Assembly (NCBI GenBank): GCA_947502265.1
Contig: CANMZB010000004.1
Span: 1 to 64,000, forward strand
Length of the DNA stretch: 64,000 nucleotides
Source: an uncultured Sulfitobacter sp.
Lineage (GTDB): Bacteria > Pseudomonadota > Alphaproteobacteria > Rhodobacterales > Rhodobacteraceae
Direction of reading: 5' to 3'
This document shows positions 1-10,333 of this stretch, piece after piece (position 1 is the stretch's first letter; the number at the start of each line of letters is the position of its first letter). The translations under genes and the position numbers were made by a program. The notes under the pieces are model-generated. The model searched no databases. It was given only the letters and a program-made list of their open reading frames with translations, and was not told where the DNA came from.

Positions 1-82
1 CACCGACAACCTCGGTGAGCCATCAACATTTGCCGTAAGGGGATGGCCCGCAAAGGCCGCCCTTTTGGTCGTCTTATCCGGC

Positions 83-280
83 TTAGTGTTCGGCTGCGAA
101 CTCGTCCACTTGCCGTTCGGCTTCGTCTTTCGCGATGCCGTATTTCTCCTGAACTTTGCCGACCAGCTTTTCACGGTTGCCTGCGGCCTGATCCACTTCA
201 TCGTCGGTCAGATCGCCCCATTTGGCCTGTACCGAGCCTTTGAGTTGCTTCCAGTTGCCTTCGATTCTATCCCAGTTCAT
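83..280 (-). CDS. CsbD family stress protein
   Basis: A 65-residue hydrophilic protein of the CsbD family, small stress-induced proteins of unknown biochemical role. The start [18 protein letters not shown] and the following WGDLTDDE are the family's hallmark, and the length is normal for it. It is rich in Glu, Asp, Lys and Gln, with no membrane segment, so it is probably cytoplasmic. An AGGAG ribosome binding site lies seven bases before the ATG. It is transcribed alone, toward the window's left edge. Family assignment is firm; what it does is not known. Confidence 0.9.
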   Translation of the reverse strand: MNWDRIEGNWKQLKGSVQAKWGDLTDDEVDQAAGNREKLVGKVQEKYGIAKDEAERQVDEFAAEH

Positions 281-406
281 ATCGGTTCTCCTCGTTTACA
301 TTTGGGGCAGCACATGTTGCGTGCTGCTTCACCGATATAACGTGGCGCACCGCCAAAAGTTCCCCCGATGATTGAATAGATCACCAAAACAACGCCGCGC
401 GAAAAA

Positions 407-1168
407 TCAGTTGAACTGCTCCGCAATCAGCCGCTCTTCCAACCCGTGTCCCGGATCGAACAGGATTTTATGCGCAATGCTCGGCTCCGACCGGATTTCA
501 ACCCGCGCGACATCGCGGTAGCTGGTGCCATCCGCATCCGCCATCACCGACCGCTTTTCCGGCTCCAGCACGTCAAAACGCACCACAGCGGTTTTTGGCA
601 ACAACGCCCCGCGCCAGCGCCGCGGCCGGAACGCCGACATCGCCGTCAAAGCCAGAACATCCGCCCCGATGGGCAGGATCGGCCCGTGCGCCGAATAATT
701 ATACGCAGTCGACCCCGCAGGCGTCGCGACCAGCGCGCCGTCACACACCAGCTCCTGCATCCGCAGCCGCCCGTCCACCGTGATTTGCAACTTCGCCGCC
801 TGCGGCCCCTCGCGCAACAACGCCACCTCGTTCAGCGCCAGCGCGCGCGACTGGCGCCCGTCCGTATGGGTTGCGTGCATCGACAGCGGATTGATCACCG
901 CCTCCTCCGCCGCCTCAAGCCGCTCGCGGAGATTGCTTTCGGCATAGGTATTCATCAAAAACCCGATGGTCCCGCGATTCATCCCGTAGACCGATGCGGG
1001 CAATTCCTGTGTCTCGTGCAGCGTTTGCAACATGAAACCGTCCCCGCCCAGCGCCACAATCACATCCGCATCCTCGGGGGGGGCATTGCCATACCGCCCG
1101 ATCAACGCGGCGCGTGCCGTCTGTGCCACCGGCGTGCGGCTGGCCAAAAAGGCGATTCTCTGAGACAT
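407..1168 (-). CDS. nadK: NAD kinase
   Basis: Phosphorylates NAD to NADP in the cytoplasm. At 253 residues it is about the usual size. The family motifs are visible: GGDG at residues 41-44 (phosphate binding, preceded by a hydrophobic strand), [10 protein letters not shown] near 111-120 and TPAGSTAYN at 149-157. The frame stays open further upstream to position 1252, but [10 protein letters not shown] is the natural start because NAD kinases begin just before the first beta strand. It is divergent from glyA, with about 215 bases between the two starts. NADPH supply and one-carbon metabolism are linked, but no shared control is visible. Confidence 0.93.
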   Translation of the reverse strand: MSQRIAFLASRTPVAQTARAALIGRYGNAPPEDADVIVALGGDGFMLQTLHETQELPASVYGMNRGTIGFLMNTYAESNLRERLEAAEEAVINPLSMHATHTDGRQSRALALNEVALLREGPQAAKLQITVDGRLRMQELVCDGALVATPAGSTAYNYSAHGPILPIGADVLALTAMSAFRPRRWRGALLPKTAVVRFDVLEPEKRSVMADADGTSYRDVARVEIRSEPSIAHKILFDPGHGLEERLIAEQFN

Positions 1169-1383
1169 GCTGTTTCCGATACGCGAGACTTTCCACTGAA
1201 AGAACCACATTATTCCGGTCCGCGCCAGCACCCGCCCGCCAAATCGCGCCAAGCGCCATTCAAAGGGTGCAGGCCGCGCGCCAAAGCCCTATCTCAAGCC
1301 CAAGCGTTTTCCCGTCTTCACGAAGGCGCGCGTTTCCGATACGAAACGGCGCAAAGCCGCATCATCGCTCAAGGAGCCAACCC

Positions 1384-2661
1384 ATGTCTGATTTCTTCAC
1401 CCGGTCACTTGCCGACACAGATCCCGCCATCGCGGACGCCACGGCACAGGAGCTGACGCGCCAGCGCAGCGAAATCGAATTGATCGCATCCGAGAACATC
1501 GTCTCGGCGGCCGTCATGGAAGCCCAAGGCGGCGTGATGACCAACAAATACGCCGAAGGCTATCCGGGCCGTCGCTACTATGGCGGGTGCCAATACGTCG
1601 ACATCGCCGAGCAACTGGCGATTGACCGCGCTTGCGAACTGTTCGCCTGCGGCTTTGCCAACGTACAACCCAACTCCGGCTCACAAGCCAACCAGGGCGT
1701 ATTTCAGGCGCTGTTGCAGCCGGGCGATACGATCCTCGGCATGTCGCTGGATGCGGGTGGCCACCTGACCCACGGCGCCAAACCCAACCAGTCGGGCAAA
1801 TGGTTCAACGCGATCCAGTACGGCGTGCGCAAAGAAGACAACCTGCTGGATTACGATCAGGTGCAGGCACTGGCGCGCGAACACAACCCCAAAATGATCA
1901 TCGCCGGCGGCTCTGCCATCCCGCGCCAGATCGACTTTGCCCGCATGCGCGAAATTGCCGATTCGGTTGGCGCGTATCTGCTTGTGGACATGGCGCATTT
2001 TGCCGGTCTGGTCGCGGCAGGCGAACATCCCTCGCCCTTCCCGCACGCGCATGTGGCCACCACCACCACGCATAAAACCCTGCGCGGCCCGCGCGGTGGC
2101 ATGATCCTGACCAACGACGAAGCGCTGGCCAAGAAGTTCAATTCTGCCATCTTCCCCGGCATTCAGGGCGGCCCCCTGATGCACGTCATCGCCGCCAAAG
2201 CTGTGGCGTTTGGCGAAGCGCTCCAGCCCGAATTCAAGACCTACGCCCAGCAGGTCATCAAGAACGCCCAAGCACTGTCCGACCAGTTGATCAAAGGCGG
2301 GCTTGATACCGTCACCCACGGCACCGACACCCACGTTGTGCTGGTTGATCTGCGCCCCAAAGGCGTCACAGGCAACATCGTGGACAAGGCTCTGGGCCGC
2401 GCTCACATCACCTGCAACAAAAACGGCGTGCCGTTTGACCCCGAAAAGCCAACTGTGACATCCGGCATCCGCCTCGGTTCCCCCGCCGGCACCACACGCG
2501 GCTTTGGCGAGGACGAGTTCCGCCAGATCGCCGACTGGATCATCGCAGTGGTCGATGGATTGGCCGCCAACGGCGAAGACGGCAACGCAGCGGTTGAAGA
2601 AAAGGTAAAGGCCGACGTTGAAGCGCTCTGCGCCCGCTTCCCGATCTACCCCAACCTGTAA
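1384..2661 (+). CDS. glyA: Serine hydroxymethyltransferase
   Basis: PLP enzyme that converts serine and tetrahydrofolate to glycine and 5,10-methylene-THF, the main source of one-carbon units. The protein has 425 residues, the family's size. The PLP lysine is K231 in [14 protein letters not shown], and the [13 protein letters not shown] active-site loop lies near residues 56-68. The ATG at 1384 is chosen because AAGGAG sits seven bases upstream and the N-terminus then fits the family; the open frame extends back to 1114 only as a shadow across nadK. No neighbour follows in the same operon: a GC hairpin lies just downstream. Confidence 0.96.
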   Translation: MSDFFTRSLADTDPAIADATAQELTRQRSEIELIASENIVSAAVMEAQGGVMTNKYAEGYPGRRYYGGCQYVDIAEQLAIDRACELFACGFANVQPNSGSQANQGVFQALLQPGDTILGMSLDAGGHLTHGAKPNQSGKWFNAIQYGVRKEDNLLDYDQVQALAREHNPKMIIAGGSAIPRQIDFARMREIADSVGAYLLVDMAHFAGLVAAGEHPSPFPHAHVATTTTHKTLRGPRGGMILTNDEALAKKFNSAIFPGIQGGPLMHVIAAKAVAFGEALQPEFKTYAQQVIKNAQALSDQLIKGGLDTVTHGTDTHVVLVDLRPKGVTGNIVDKALGRAHITCNKNGVPFDPEKPTVTSGIRLGSPAGTTRGFGEDEFRQIADWIIAVVDGLAANGEDGNAAVEEKVKADVEALCARFPIYPNL

Positions 2662-2669
2662 ACACACGT

Positions 2670-2693
2670 GCCCGGGCCTCAAACGGTCCGGGC
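2670..2693 (+). terminator. GC hairpin after glyA
   Basis: GCCCGGGCC and GGTCCGGGC form a nine-pair stem (one G-T pair) around the loop TCAAAC, nine bases after the glyA stop. There is no T-run, so it may be a weak terminator or a stabilising 3' hairpin. Confidence 0.45.
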
Positions 2694-2771
2694 CACACCA
2701 CTGGCAAACCCCCTCGCCAGCGCCCTACCTTCTGTGCAAGGATCATCCGGCACACAACCGTAGGAGCGCTC

Positions 2772-3170
2772 ATGATCATCCATCCCTCAGGCAGCCGCCC
2801 TTCCGGCGCAGGCCCCGCCGACTACTTCACCGGCACCGTCCGCATGGACCCGCTGATCACCGCGCCCGATCCCGCCCGCCTGCGCGGCGTTACCGTCACA
2901 TTCGAGCCGGGCGCGCGCACCGCGTGGCACACCCATCCGCTCGGCCAGACGTTGATCGTCACCGCCGGACTGGGGCGCGCGCAAAAAGAGGGCGGACCGA
3001 TAGAGATATTGCGCCCCGGCGATACCGTCTGGTTTGAACCGGGCGAAAAACACTGGCACGGCGGCGCACCCGATTGCGCCATGACCCACATCGCCCTGCA
3101 AGAAGCGCAGGATGGCGATGCCGTCACCTGGATGGAACATGTCAGCGACGCGGACTATCTCGGCACCTGA
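2772..3170 (+). CDS. Cupin domain protein
   Basis: A 132-residue single-domain cupin. The two cupin motifs are present: an HTHPLGQ histidine cluster after VTFEPGARTAWH (residues about 45-60), and PGDTVWFEPGEKHWHGG (about 78-94), which supply the His ligands of a metal ion. Small cupins of this type include quercetinase-like oxygenases and sugar or carboxymuconolactone-associated proteins; the substrate cannot be told from sequence. A GGAGC sequence precedes the ATG. It is followed closely by a convergent gene of unknown function. Confidence 0.85.
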   Translation: MIIHPSGSRPSGAGPADYFTGTVRMDPLITAPDPARLRGVTVTFEPGARTAWHTHPLGQTLIVTAGLGRAQKEGGPIEILRPGDTVWFEPGEKHWHGGAPDCAMTHIALQEAQDGDAVTWMEHVSDADYLGT

Positions 3171-3179
3171 GGTCCCCGA

Positions 3180-3554
3180 TTAAACGTAGCCGCGCCACCA
3201 AAGCCAGACGATGAACAGCGCTGCAACCGCCAGAAGGTTTACCGCCAAAGCCCCCGCAATTCCCAGCACACGGTTTTTGCGCGCTTCACCCACATCAATC
3301 GCCTGAAGATGCGCCTTTACCGTGCCGAACGCCCGCTCGACTGCCGCCACATCAACCTGGCGCGCGGTCTTGGGGTTTTTCGACAGGCTTTCGGCGCGCA
3401 CCAACTCCGCCGCGCTGTTGCGCACACCGCGCGGCAAACGCCGCCCCGCACGGCGCAGCGCCTGCACCAACGTGTCACTGCGCACACCCAGCTTTTCCTG
3501 CATCAACCTGCGCAGCGCGCGCGATTTCTGCGCCATGTCCCGATCCGTGATCAT
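3180..3554 (-). CDS. Hypothetical protein with C-terminal membrane anchor
   Basis: About 124 residues. The N-terminal two thirds are very basic (many Arg and Lys, rich in Ala and Leu) and probably helical; the last 25 residues form one hydrophobic segment (GALAVNLLAVAALFIVWLWW) ending in RGYV. This suggests a tail-anchored inner-membrane protein with a cytoplasmic basic helical domain. I do not recognise a named family. MITDRDMAQKSRAL is chosen as start because it leaves 54 bases before the divergent hydrolase; an upstream ATG would overlap that gene's leader. Confidence 0.65.
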   Translation of the reverse strand: MITDRDMAQKSRALRRLMQEKLGVRSDTLVQALRRAGRRLPRGVRNSAAELVRAESLSKNPKTARQVDVAAVERAFGTVKAHLQAIDVGEARKNRVLGIAGALAVNLLAVAALFIVWLWWRGYV

Positions 3555-3608
3555 AAAGCGCTGTCTAAGCCTCTGGTCATGGCGCTGCAATGGCGCTACG
3601 CCGATGTC

Positions 3609-4370
3609 ATGCTAAACTATATCGAATACGGGAATACCACGCCCGATCACCCGCCCCTCCTCATTGCCCACGGCCTTTATGGCTCGGGGCGCAACTGGGG
3701 CGTGATCGCCAAACGGCTGTCGGATACGCGCCAAGTGATCACCCCCGACCTGCGCAACCACGGCCACAGCCCGCACCTGCCAAGCCAAAGCTACGAAGAC
3801 ATGGCCGATGATCTGGCAGAGCTGATCGGGCATATCGGCGCGCCGGTTGATCTGTGCGGACACTCGATGGGCGGCAAAGCGGCCATGGTGCTGGCGCTCC
3901 GGCGGCCCGAACTGCTGCGCCGTCTGGTCATCGCCGACATCGCACCCGTCCCCTACCCCCACACCCAATCGCACCACATCGAGGCGATGCGCAGCGTTGA
4001 TTTGTCTACACTCACCCGCCGCTCCGATGCCAGCGCACAACTGGAAGCAGCCGGAGTCGACCCTGCACTGCAAAGTTTTTTCACCCAATCGCTTGATGTC
4101 GCAGGCAAACGCTGGCGTCTCAACCTTGACGTGCTTGAAGCCGAAATGGACAAAATCACCGGCTTCCCCGAAGTGTCCGGCAGCTTTGATCACCCCACAC
4201 TGTTTCTGACAGGAGGTGACAGCACCTATGTGCTGCCCGAACACCGCGAACGCATAAAATCGCTCTTTCCTGCCGCGCGCTTTGCCAAGCTGCCGGGTGC
4301 GGGTCACTGGCTGCACGCCGACCGCCCCCGCGCCTTCGAAGCCGCCTTGCGCACCTACCTCGACACCTGA
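3609..4370 (+). CDS. Alpha/beta hydrolase (YbfF-like esterase)
   Basis: 253-residue alpha/beta hydrolase. The oxyanion region is LLIAHGLYGSGRNW near residues 17-30, the nucleophile elbow is GHSMGG near residue 88, and the catalytic His is in GAGHWLHAD near the C-terminus, with an Asp in the TGGDSTY strand. The general layout fits the YbfF group of short acyl (thio)esterases; the true substrate is unknown. MLNYIEYGN is the preferred start; an in-frame ATG ten codons earlier is possible. It precedes a double-hairpin repeat and then carB, 168 bases away. Confidence 0.85.
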   Translation: MLNYIEYGNTTPDHPPLLIAHGLYGSGRNWGVIAKRLSDTRQVITPDLRNHGHSPHLPSQSYEDMADDLAELIGHIGAPVDLCGHSMGGKAAMVLALRRPELLRRLVIADIAPVPYPHTQSHHIEAMRSVDLSTLTRRSDASAQLEAAGVDPALQSFFTQSLDVAGKRWRLNLDVLEAEMDKITGFPEVSGSFDHPTLFLTGGDSTYVLPEHRERIKSLFPAARFAKLPGAGHWLHADRPRAFEAALRTYLDT

Positions 4371-4376
4371 GCGCCG

Positions 4377-4422
4377 CAGAATTTCCGCGAAATTCTGTGA
4401 CCAAAATTTCGCCGAAATTTTG
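4377..4422. repeat. Double-hairpin repeat, copy A
   Basis: Two adjacent perfect hairpins separated by TGAC: CAGAATTTC-CGC-GAAATTCTG (4377-4397) and CAAAATTTC-GCC-GAAATTTTG (4402-4422). A second copy with the same design and near-identical second hairpin is at 25841-25886. Both lie between two genes read in the same direction. It is probably a REP-like dispersed palindrome that may also act as an RNA stabiliser or attenuator. Confidence 0.85.
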
Positions 4423-4538
4423 CTCCCCCACGTCGTGTGATTCGACCTTGCACCCTCCGGCCCAAGGCCTATAACCCACAGCAATTTGCCGCATGCCGCT
4501 GGCATGACAATTCACAAACACCATAGGGGGCTGACGCC

Positions 4539-7500
4539 ATGCCAAAGAGAACCGACATCCAGTCGATCATGATCATTGGTGCGGGGCCCATTGTCATCGG
4601 ACAAGCCTGCGAATTCGACTACTCCGGCGCACAAGCCTGCAAGGCACTGAAAGAGGAAGGCTACCGCGTCATTCTCGTGAATTCCAACCCCGCGACAATC
4701 ATGACCGATCCCGGCCTTGCCGATGCGACCTACATCGAGCCGATCACCCCTGAAATCGTGGCGAAAATCATCGAAAAAGAGCGCCCCGATGCGCTGCTGC
4801 CCACCATGGGCGGTCAAACCGGCCTTAACACCTCGCTGGCGCTCGAAGAGATGGGCGTGCTCAAGAAATTTGGCGTCGAAATGATCGGCGCCAAGCGCGA
4901 AGCCATTGAAATGGCAGAAGACCGCAAACTGTTCCGCGAAGCAATGGACCGTCTGGGCATCGAGAACCCGCGCGCTACCATCTGCACCGCGCCCAAGGAT
5001 GAGGCCGGCAAGAAAGACCTCGCCGCAGGCGTCAGAATCGCGCTGGAAAGCCTTGAGGACATCGGCCTGCCCGCCATCATCCGCCCCGCCTTTACCATGG
5101 GCGGCACCGGCGGCGGCGTGGCCTACAACCGTGAAGATTACGAATTCTACTGCCGCTCGGGCATGGACGCCTCCCCCATGGGCCAGATCCTGATCGACGA
5201 ATCCCTGATCGGTTGGAAAGAATTCGAGATGGAGGTGGTGCGCGACACTGCCGACAACGCCATTATTGTCTGCGCCATCGAAAACGTGGACCCGATGGGT
5301 GTGCACACCGGCGATTCCATCACCGTGGCCCCTGCGCTCACGCTGACGGACAAAGAATACCAGATCATGCGCAACCATTCGATCGCCGTTCTGCGCGAAA
5401 TCGGCGTGGAAACCGGCGGCTCCAACGTGCAGTGGGCGATGAACCCGGCCGATGGCCGCATGGTTGTGATCGAAATGAACCCGCGCGTATCGCGCTCCTC
5501 GGCGCTGGCCTCCAAGGCCACAGGTTTTCCCATTGCCAAGATCGCCGCGAAACTCGCCGTGGGCTTCACGCTGGATGAACTGGACAACGACATCACCGGC
5601 GTCACGCCCGCCAGCTTCGAGCCGTCCATCGACTATGTCGTCACCAAAATCCCCAAATTCGCGTTCGAGAAATTCCCCGGCTCCGAACCGTACCTGACCA
5701 CCGCAATGAAATCAGTCGGCGAAGCCATGGCCATCGGCCGCACCATCCACGAGAGCCTGCAAAAAGCGCTGGCGTCGATGGAATCCGGGCTCACCGGCTT
5801 TGACGAAATCGTCATTCCGGGCGCGCCCGACACTGCTGCCATCACCAAAGCGATCTCCAAAACCACGCCCGACCGGATGCGCACTATCGCGCAGGCCATG
5901 CGTCACGGCATGTCCGACGTGGACATCCACGCCACCACCATGTTCGACCCGTGGTTCCTTGCCCGCATCCGCGAGATCGTCGAGGCCGAGGAAGGTGTGC
6001 AAACGCACGGACTGCCCACCGATGAAACCGCGATGCGCAACCTCAAGATGATGGGCTTTACCGACGCCCGCCTCGCCATCCTCACCGGCCAGACGGAACA
6101 GGCCGTGCGTCATGCACGCCTTGGCCTCGGCGTACATGCCGTGTTCAAACGCATCGACACCTGCGCCGCGGAATTCGAGGCACAGACCCCCTACATGTAC
6201 TCCACCTACGAAACCCCGATGATGGGCGAAGCCGAATGCGAGGCCCGCCCCTCCGACCGCAAAAAGGTCGTCATCCTTGGCGGTGGCCCCAACCGCATCG
6301 GTCAGGGGATCGAGTTCGACTATTGCTGCTGTCACGCCTGCTATGCGCTCACCGACGCGGGCTATGAAACCATCATGGTCAACTGTAACCCCGAAACCGT
6401 CTCCACCGACTATGACACCTCGGACCGCTTGTATTTCGAGCCGCTGACCTTCGAACACGTTATGGAAATCCTCCGCGTCGAGCTGGAAAACGGCACGCTT
6501 CACGGCGTCATCGTGCAATTCGGCGGCCAGACCCCGCTTAAAATCGCTCAGGCGCTGCACGACGAAGGTATCCCGATCCTCGGCACCACGCCCGACATGA
6601 TCGACCTCGCAGAAGACCGCGAACGCTTTGCCGATCTGGTTCAGAAACTCGGCCTTAAGCAGCCGCACAACGGCATTGCCCACACGGATGCTCAAGCATT
6701 TGAAATTGCCAAAGAAATCGGATTTCCGCTGGTCATCCGCCCGTCCTACGTCCTTGGTGGCCGAGCGATGGAAATCGTCCGCGATCAGGCAAACCTTGAA
6801 CGTTATATTTCCGAAGCCGTCGTCGTTTCCGGCGATAGCCCCGTGCTGCTCGACAGCTACCTTTCGGGCGCGGTCGAGCTCGACGTGGACGCGCTCTCTG
6901 ACGGCACCGATGTCCACGTTGCGGGTATCATGCAGCACATCGAAGAGGCCGGTGTACACTCCGGCGACAGCGCCTGCTCGCTCCCGCCCTACTCGCTGGA
7001 CAAGGACACCATCGCAAAGGTCGAGGTCCAGACCAAGGCTCTGGCAAAAGCGCTCAACGTGGTCGGCCTGATGAACATCCAGTTCGCAATCAAGCGCAAT
7101 GAGGCCGGTGAAAACGAGATCTACCTGATCGAGGTTAACCCCCGCGCCTCGCGCACCGTCCCCTTTGTCGCCAAAGCGACCGACAGCGCCATCGCCTCCA
7201 TCGCCGCGCGCATCATGGCGGGTGAACCGCTCTCCAACTTCCCGCTGCGCCCCCCTTACGACACGGATGCAGATTACGATGATGTGCTGCCGCTCGGTGA
7301 TCCGATGACCCTCGCCAACCCCGACATGCCGTGGTTCTCGGTTAAAGAGGCCGTCCTCCCCTTCGCCCGCTTCCCCGGCGTCGATACAATCCTCGGCCCC
7401 GAAATGCGTTCAACCGGCGAAGTCATGGGCTGGGACCGCGACTTCCCCCGTGCCTTCCTCAAGGCGCAAATGGGCGCAGGCAACCCGCTGCCGCGCTCGG

Positions 7501-7886
7501 GCTGCGCCTTCATCTCGATCAAGGACACCGACAAGACAGACGACATGCTTGAAGCCGCAAAAACCCTGCTGGCCCAAAGCTTTACCATCGTCGCCACTCG
7601 TGGCACCGCCACGTGGTTCACCGAACACGGCTACGCCTGTACCGTGGTCAACAAAGTCTACGAAGGCCGTCCCGACATCACCGATATGATGAAAGACGGC
7701 GACATCCATCTGGTGATGAACACCACCGAAGGCCAGCAAGCGGTCGAAGACAGCAAATCCATCCGCTCCATCGCCCTCTACGACAAAATCCCCTACTTCA
7801 CGACCGCCGCAGGCGCCCATGCAGCTGCACTGGCGATCAAGGCGCAGGCGGAGGACGAAATCGGCGTGAAATCCCTACAGGGGTGA
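4539..7886 (+). CDS. carB: Carbamoyl-phosphate synthase large subunit
   Basis: Large, ammonia-handling subunit that makes carbamoyl phosphate from bicarbonate, ammonia (passed from CarA) and two ATP, for pyrimidine and arginine synthesis. The 1115 residues show the usual internal duplication: an N-terminal ATP-grasp half (about 1-400), an oligomerisation region (about 400-570), a second ATP-grasp half starting at [14 protein letters not shown] (about 577 onward) and a C-terminal MGS-type allosteric domain (about 960-1115). The signature [20 protein letters not shown] is at the start and is echoed in the second half. carA is not next to it, as is common in this group. A GGGGGCTGACGCC leader precedes the ATG. 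Confidence 0.97.
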   Translation: MPKRTDIQSIMIIGAGPIVIGQACEFDYSGAQACKALKEEGYRVILVNSNPATIMTDPGLADATYIEPITPEIVAKIIEKERPDALLPTMGGQTGLNTSLALEEMGVLKKFGVEMIGAKREAIEMAEDRKLFREAMDRLGIENPRATICTAPKDEAGKKDLAAGVRIALESLEDIGLPAIIRPAFTMGGTGGGVAYNREDYEFYCRSGMDASPMGQILIDESLIGWKEFEMEVVRDTADNAIIVCAIENVDPMGVHTGDSITVAPALTLTDKEYQIMRNHSIAVLREIGVETGGSNVQWAMNPADGRMVVIEMNPRVSRSSALASKATGFPIAKIAAKLAVGFTLDELDNDITGVTPASFEPSIDYVVTKIPKFAFEKFPGSEPYLTTAMKSVGEAMAIGRTIHESLQKALASMESGLTGFDEIVIPGAPDTAAITKAISKTTPDRMRTIAQAMRHGMSDVDIHATTMFDPWFLARIREIVEAEEGVQTHGLPTDETAMRNLKMMGFTDARLAILTGQTEQAVRHARLGLGVHAVFKRIDTCAAEFEAQTPYMYSTYETPMMGEAECEARPSDRKKVVILGGGPNRIGQGIEFDYCCCHACYALTDAGYETIMVNCNPETVSTDYDTSDRLYFEPLTFEHVMEILRVELENGTLHGVIVQFGGQTPLKIAQALHDEGIPILGTTPDMIDLAEDRERFADLVQKLGLKQPHNGIAHTDAQAFEIAKEIGFPLVIRPSYVLGGRAMEIVRDQANLERYISEAVVVSGDSPVLLDSYLSGAVELDVDALSDGTDVHVAGIMQHIEEAGVHSGDSACSLPPYSLDKDTIAKVEVQTKALAKALNVVGLMNIQFAIKRNEAGENEIYLIEVNPRASRTVPFVAKATDSAIASIAARIMAGEPLSNFPLRPPYDTDADYDDVLPLGDPMTLANPDMPWFSVKEAVLPFARFPGVDTILGPEMRSTGEVMGWDRDFPRAFLKAQMGAGNPLPRSGCAFISIKDTDKTDDMLEAAKTLLAQSFTIVATRGTATWFTEHGYACTVVNKVYEGRPDITDMMKDGDIHLVMNTTEGQQAVEDSKSIRSIALYDKIPYFTTAAGAHAAALAIKAQAEDEIGVKSLQG

Positions 7887-7924
7887 CTCCAAGCCCCTGG
7901 ACTCTTTAAGTTTGCGCAAGAAAA

Positions 7925-8067
7925 GGTCTGAATTAGACCGCTACCGGCTTCGTTTTGCAGTTAATAATGCATAACGAAGCTGGCCCGTCTTAGCATTGCT
8001 TAGCACCCTGCACGCGAAACATAATCTCACAGAACCCTCCGAAACCCCGCTGTTTACGAGGGTTCTG
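7925..8067. repeat. Three inverted repeats between carB and the MAPEG gene
   Basis: Between the two convergent genes are three separate inverted repeats: GGTCT-GAATT-AGACC (7925-7939), GCTTCGTT with AACGAAGC (7947-7980, 18-base loop), and a perfect 10-bp pair CAGAACCCTC/GAGGGTTCTG (8030-8067, 18-base loop). None has a T-run. They may end transcription from both sides or mark an insertion boundary; no coding was seen in this 212-base gap. Confidence 0.6.
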
Positions 8068-8098
8068 CCCTCCACACAGCGACCATGCTGGAAAAACG

Positions 8099-8614
8099 TT
8101 AAAAAAATGCCCATAACGCATAAATTACCGTAACAAGTGTCGGATGGAAGGTCGCGGCAAAGCCCACCGAACGCGCCAACGGGCTATGCAAATACCCGAA
8201 CAGGAATGCGATCCGCGCAAGAACAAACCAGCATCCCAAGACAGGCAAAAACTTTTGCGCGACCTCAGGAGCAGCGACAGTAACGCCGGCACACGCGACA
8301 GAGAAAAGCACAAGTTGTTCGGTTGTATTGGAAACATACCGCAGCGCGATATCCAATCCTGATCCGGTTTCGGGGCGCGAGCCGTCGATGTTAGACACAA
8401 AATACCGCATTCCCGCAGCCCAGCCGATCCCGATGGCCAGTGTCAAACCTGCCATTAACAGAGCAGATGCGGCCGCTTGCACAGCAGACCAATCGTTAAA
8501 AACACCAGCCCGATCCGTGATCAGGACACCTAGCCACACAAACGAAAGGCTCAGCACCCAAGCCCCTAAAGTCCCGGCAAGAACCGCCAGCCGGTCGCGT
8601 TTAGAAATCGACAT
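8099..8614 (-). CDS. MAPEG family membrane protein
   Basis: 171-residue inner-membrane protein with four hydrophobic segments. The second half holds the MAPEG-type pattern RYVSNTTEQLVLFSVACAG, then FVLARIAFLFGYLHSPLAR and a final GF..TFHPTLV segment. MAPEG proteins (membrane-associated proteins in eicosanoid and glutathione metabolism) are trimeric four-helix enzymes, mostly glutathione-dependent; the bacterial members' substrates are largely unknown. The ATG at 8614 has GAGGG eight bases upstream; the frame is open to a TTG at 8629. It is convergent with carB and stands alone. Confidence 0.8.
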   Translation of the reverse strand: MSISKRDRLAVLAGTLGAWVLSLSFVWLGVLITDRAGVFNDWSAVQAAASALLMAGLTLAIGIGWAAGMRYFVSNIDGSRPETGSGLDIALRYVSNTTEQLVLFSVACAGVTVAAPEVAQKFLPVLGCWFVLARIAFLFGYLHSPLARSVGFAATFHPTLVTVIYALWAFF

Positions 8615-8882
8615 TCCATTTGCCCTCAAGTTGACGTGCTCTTAAAATGATAGCGCAACGAGGTCGGTTTTCGGTTCTTTCTGTGTCTTGCCTCGAGGTC
8701 CCATAATATTGCCTCGTCATTTTTCTCATGGGCAGTTTGTAATAATTTCGTTAAAAACGTATCAAACTACCGTATGCACACCCTGTGTACGCTGCGGTGT
8801 ACAGCATGCGACTCCGCACCGATTGCGGGTTATCAACAGCAGGCACCGCGCGTAACCAATTGGCATTAAAGAGGATATGAAG

Positions 8883-10007
8883 ATGTACACACCAGCAATC
8901 ACCGGCACCGGCATTTTCACGCCCGCCCAAACTATCACCAACGCCGAGCTGGTCAAAGCCTTTAACGCCTATGTAGACCTCTATAATACTGAAAACGCTT
9001 CTGAAATCGCCGCCGGAACCCTCCCCGCCAAGGAACATTCCTCTGAAGAGTTCATCTTCAAAGCTTCGGGCATAGAGCAGCGCTATGTCATTGATAAGAC
9101 AGGAATCCTTGACCCCAAAGTCATGCACCCCCTCCTGCGCCAGCGCTCCGACGACGAGCCCAGCCTGATGGCCGAAATGGCCCTTGATGCCGCCAATCAA
9201 GCTCTTGAAAAAGCGAAGAAAACAGCCGCAGACGTAGACGCCGTCATCTGCGCCGCCTCCAATCTGGAGCGTGCCTACCCCGCCGTTGCCATCGAAATCC
9301 AGAAGCTTCTGAATATCAACGGTTTTGCCTTCGACATGAACGTCGCCTGCTCCTCAGCCACCTTCGGAATCCAAGCTGCCGCCGACATGGTCCGCTCCGG
9401 TTCTATCCGCTCGGCATTGGTGGTGAATCCGGAAATCTGCTCCGCCCACCTCGAATGGCGCGACCGCGACTGCCACTTCATCTTTGGCGACGTTGCCACC
9501 GCCACATTGATTGAGCGGGCCGAGGATACGAAAGGCCCTTATTTCGAAATAAAATCAACGCGTTGCGCAACTGAATTTTCGAACAACATCCGCAACAACA
9601 ATGGCTTCCTGCGCCGTTCGCGTCCCGATGGTGTGGCAGACCGGCGCGACATGCAGTTCATGCAAAACGGGCGCAAGGTGTTCAAAGAAGTGCTTCCCAT
9701 GGTCAGTGAGCATATTGCCGATCACCTCGCCAAAACCGGCATCCAAGCCTCTGATCTAAAACGTCTTTGGCTACATCAGGCCAACAAGTCCATGAACGAT
9801 TTCATCGGTCGCAAAGTGCTTGGCCGCGTGCCTGAAACCGGCGAACAACCCAACATTCTACAGGATTACGCCAACACCTCGTCGGCAGGCTCCATCATCG
9901 CGTTCTCCAAATACTCGGATGATCTAAAGGACGGCGAAACCGGCTTGATCTGCTCCTTTGGAGCAGGATACTCCGTCGGTTCGGTTATTGTGCAGAAACA
10001 CGGCTAA
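8883..10007 (+). CDS. Beta-ketoacyl-ACP synthase III-like enzyme (long form)
   Basis: Thiolase-fold condensing enzyme that joins an acyl-CoA (or acyl-ACP) to malonyl-ACP. The KAS III triad is visible: Cys in NVACSSATFG (near 156), His in LWLHQANKSMNDF and Asn in DYANTSSAG. At about 374 residues it is some 50 longer than housekeeping FabH (about 320), with an insertion near residues 30-60 (FNAYVDLYNTEN). That resembles the Pseudomonas FabH-like enzyme PA3286, known to feed beta-oxidation products into fatty acid synthesis; the match is from memory. AGAGG lies eight bases before the ATG at 8883; another ATG at 8877 is too close to it. It stands alone and is not beside plsX, so it is not the core fabH. 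Confidence 0.88.
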   Translation: MYTPAITGTGIFTPAQTITNAELVKAFNAYVDLYNTENASEIAAGTLPAKEHSSEEFIFKASGIEQRYVIDKTGILDPKVMHPLLRQRSDDEPSLMAEMALDAANQALEKAKKTAADVDAVICAASNLERAYPAVAIEIQKLLNINGFAFDMNVACSSATFGIQAAADMVRSGSIRSALVVNPEICSAHLEWRDRDCHFIFGDVATATLIERAEDTKGPYFEIKSTRCATEFSNNIRNNNGFLRRSRPDGVADRRDMQFMQNGRKVFKEVLPMVSEHIADHLAKTGIQASDLKRLWLHQANKSMNDFIGRKVLGRVPETGEQPNILQDYANTSSAGSIIAFSKYSDDLKDGETGLICSFGAGYSVGSVIVQKHG

Positions 10008-10333
10008 TCCGAAGTTTTCGCCACAGGGACGGCAATTAGATCCGAATGGCGCACGGGCGGATCAGAATCCACTTTCATCACCCAGCACCCGTTGGGATTT
10101 TGACGCCTCCTTGAAGCAACCGATAGGCATAGGGCAGAAGTTCACGTAATGACTGTTGAGTTTCTGTCGCAATCCCCGAAACACTTCGTTTTGCATATCG
10201 TCAAAACAGGTCAACGACGATAAGCCCCATCGCGAGACGTGGCGTTCAGTAATCCGATGTCAGCGCGCCCGTTACTGGCACCACGACAACGACATCGCAC
10301 CATGCCCTGTCACGACATAGCGCGGAGAGCTTC
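10008..10333. other. Gene-free gap before tdk
   Basis: 326 bases with no convincing coding in either direction and no clear terminator. Short open stretches on the minus strand are broken by stops and match nothing I recognise. The GC content is lower than in the flanking core genes, in line with the accessory look of this region. Confidence 0.5.

Noticed and set aside
446..1456. Long plus-strand open frame opposite nadK
   Set aside because: It mirrors nadK codons, is extremely rich in Arg, His and Pro and matches no family; nadK on the other strand has all its motifs.
1681..2682. 333-codon minus-strand frame opposite glyA
   Set aside because: Shadow caused by high third-position GC in glyA; no start signal and no family features.
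5712..6959. 415-codon minus-strand frame inside carB
   Set aside because: His/Asp/Val-rich antisense shadow of carB.
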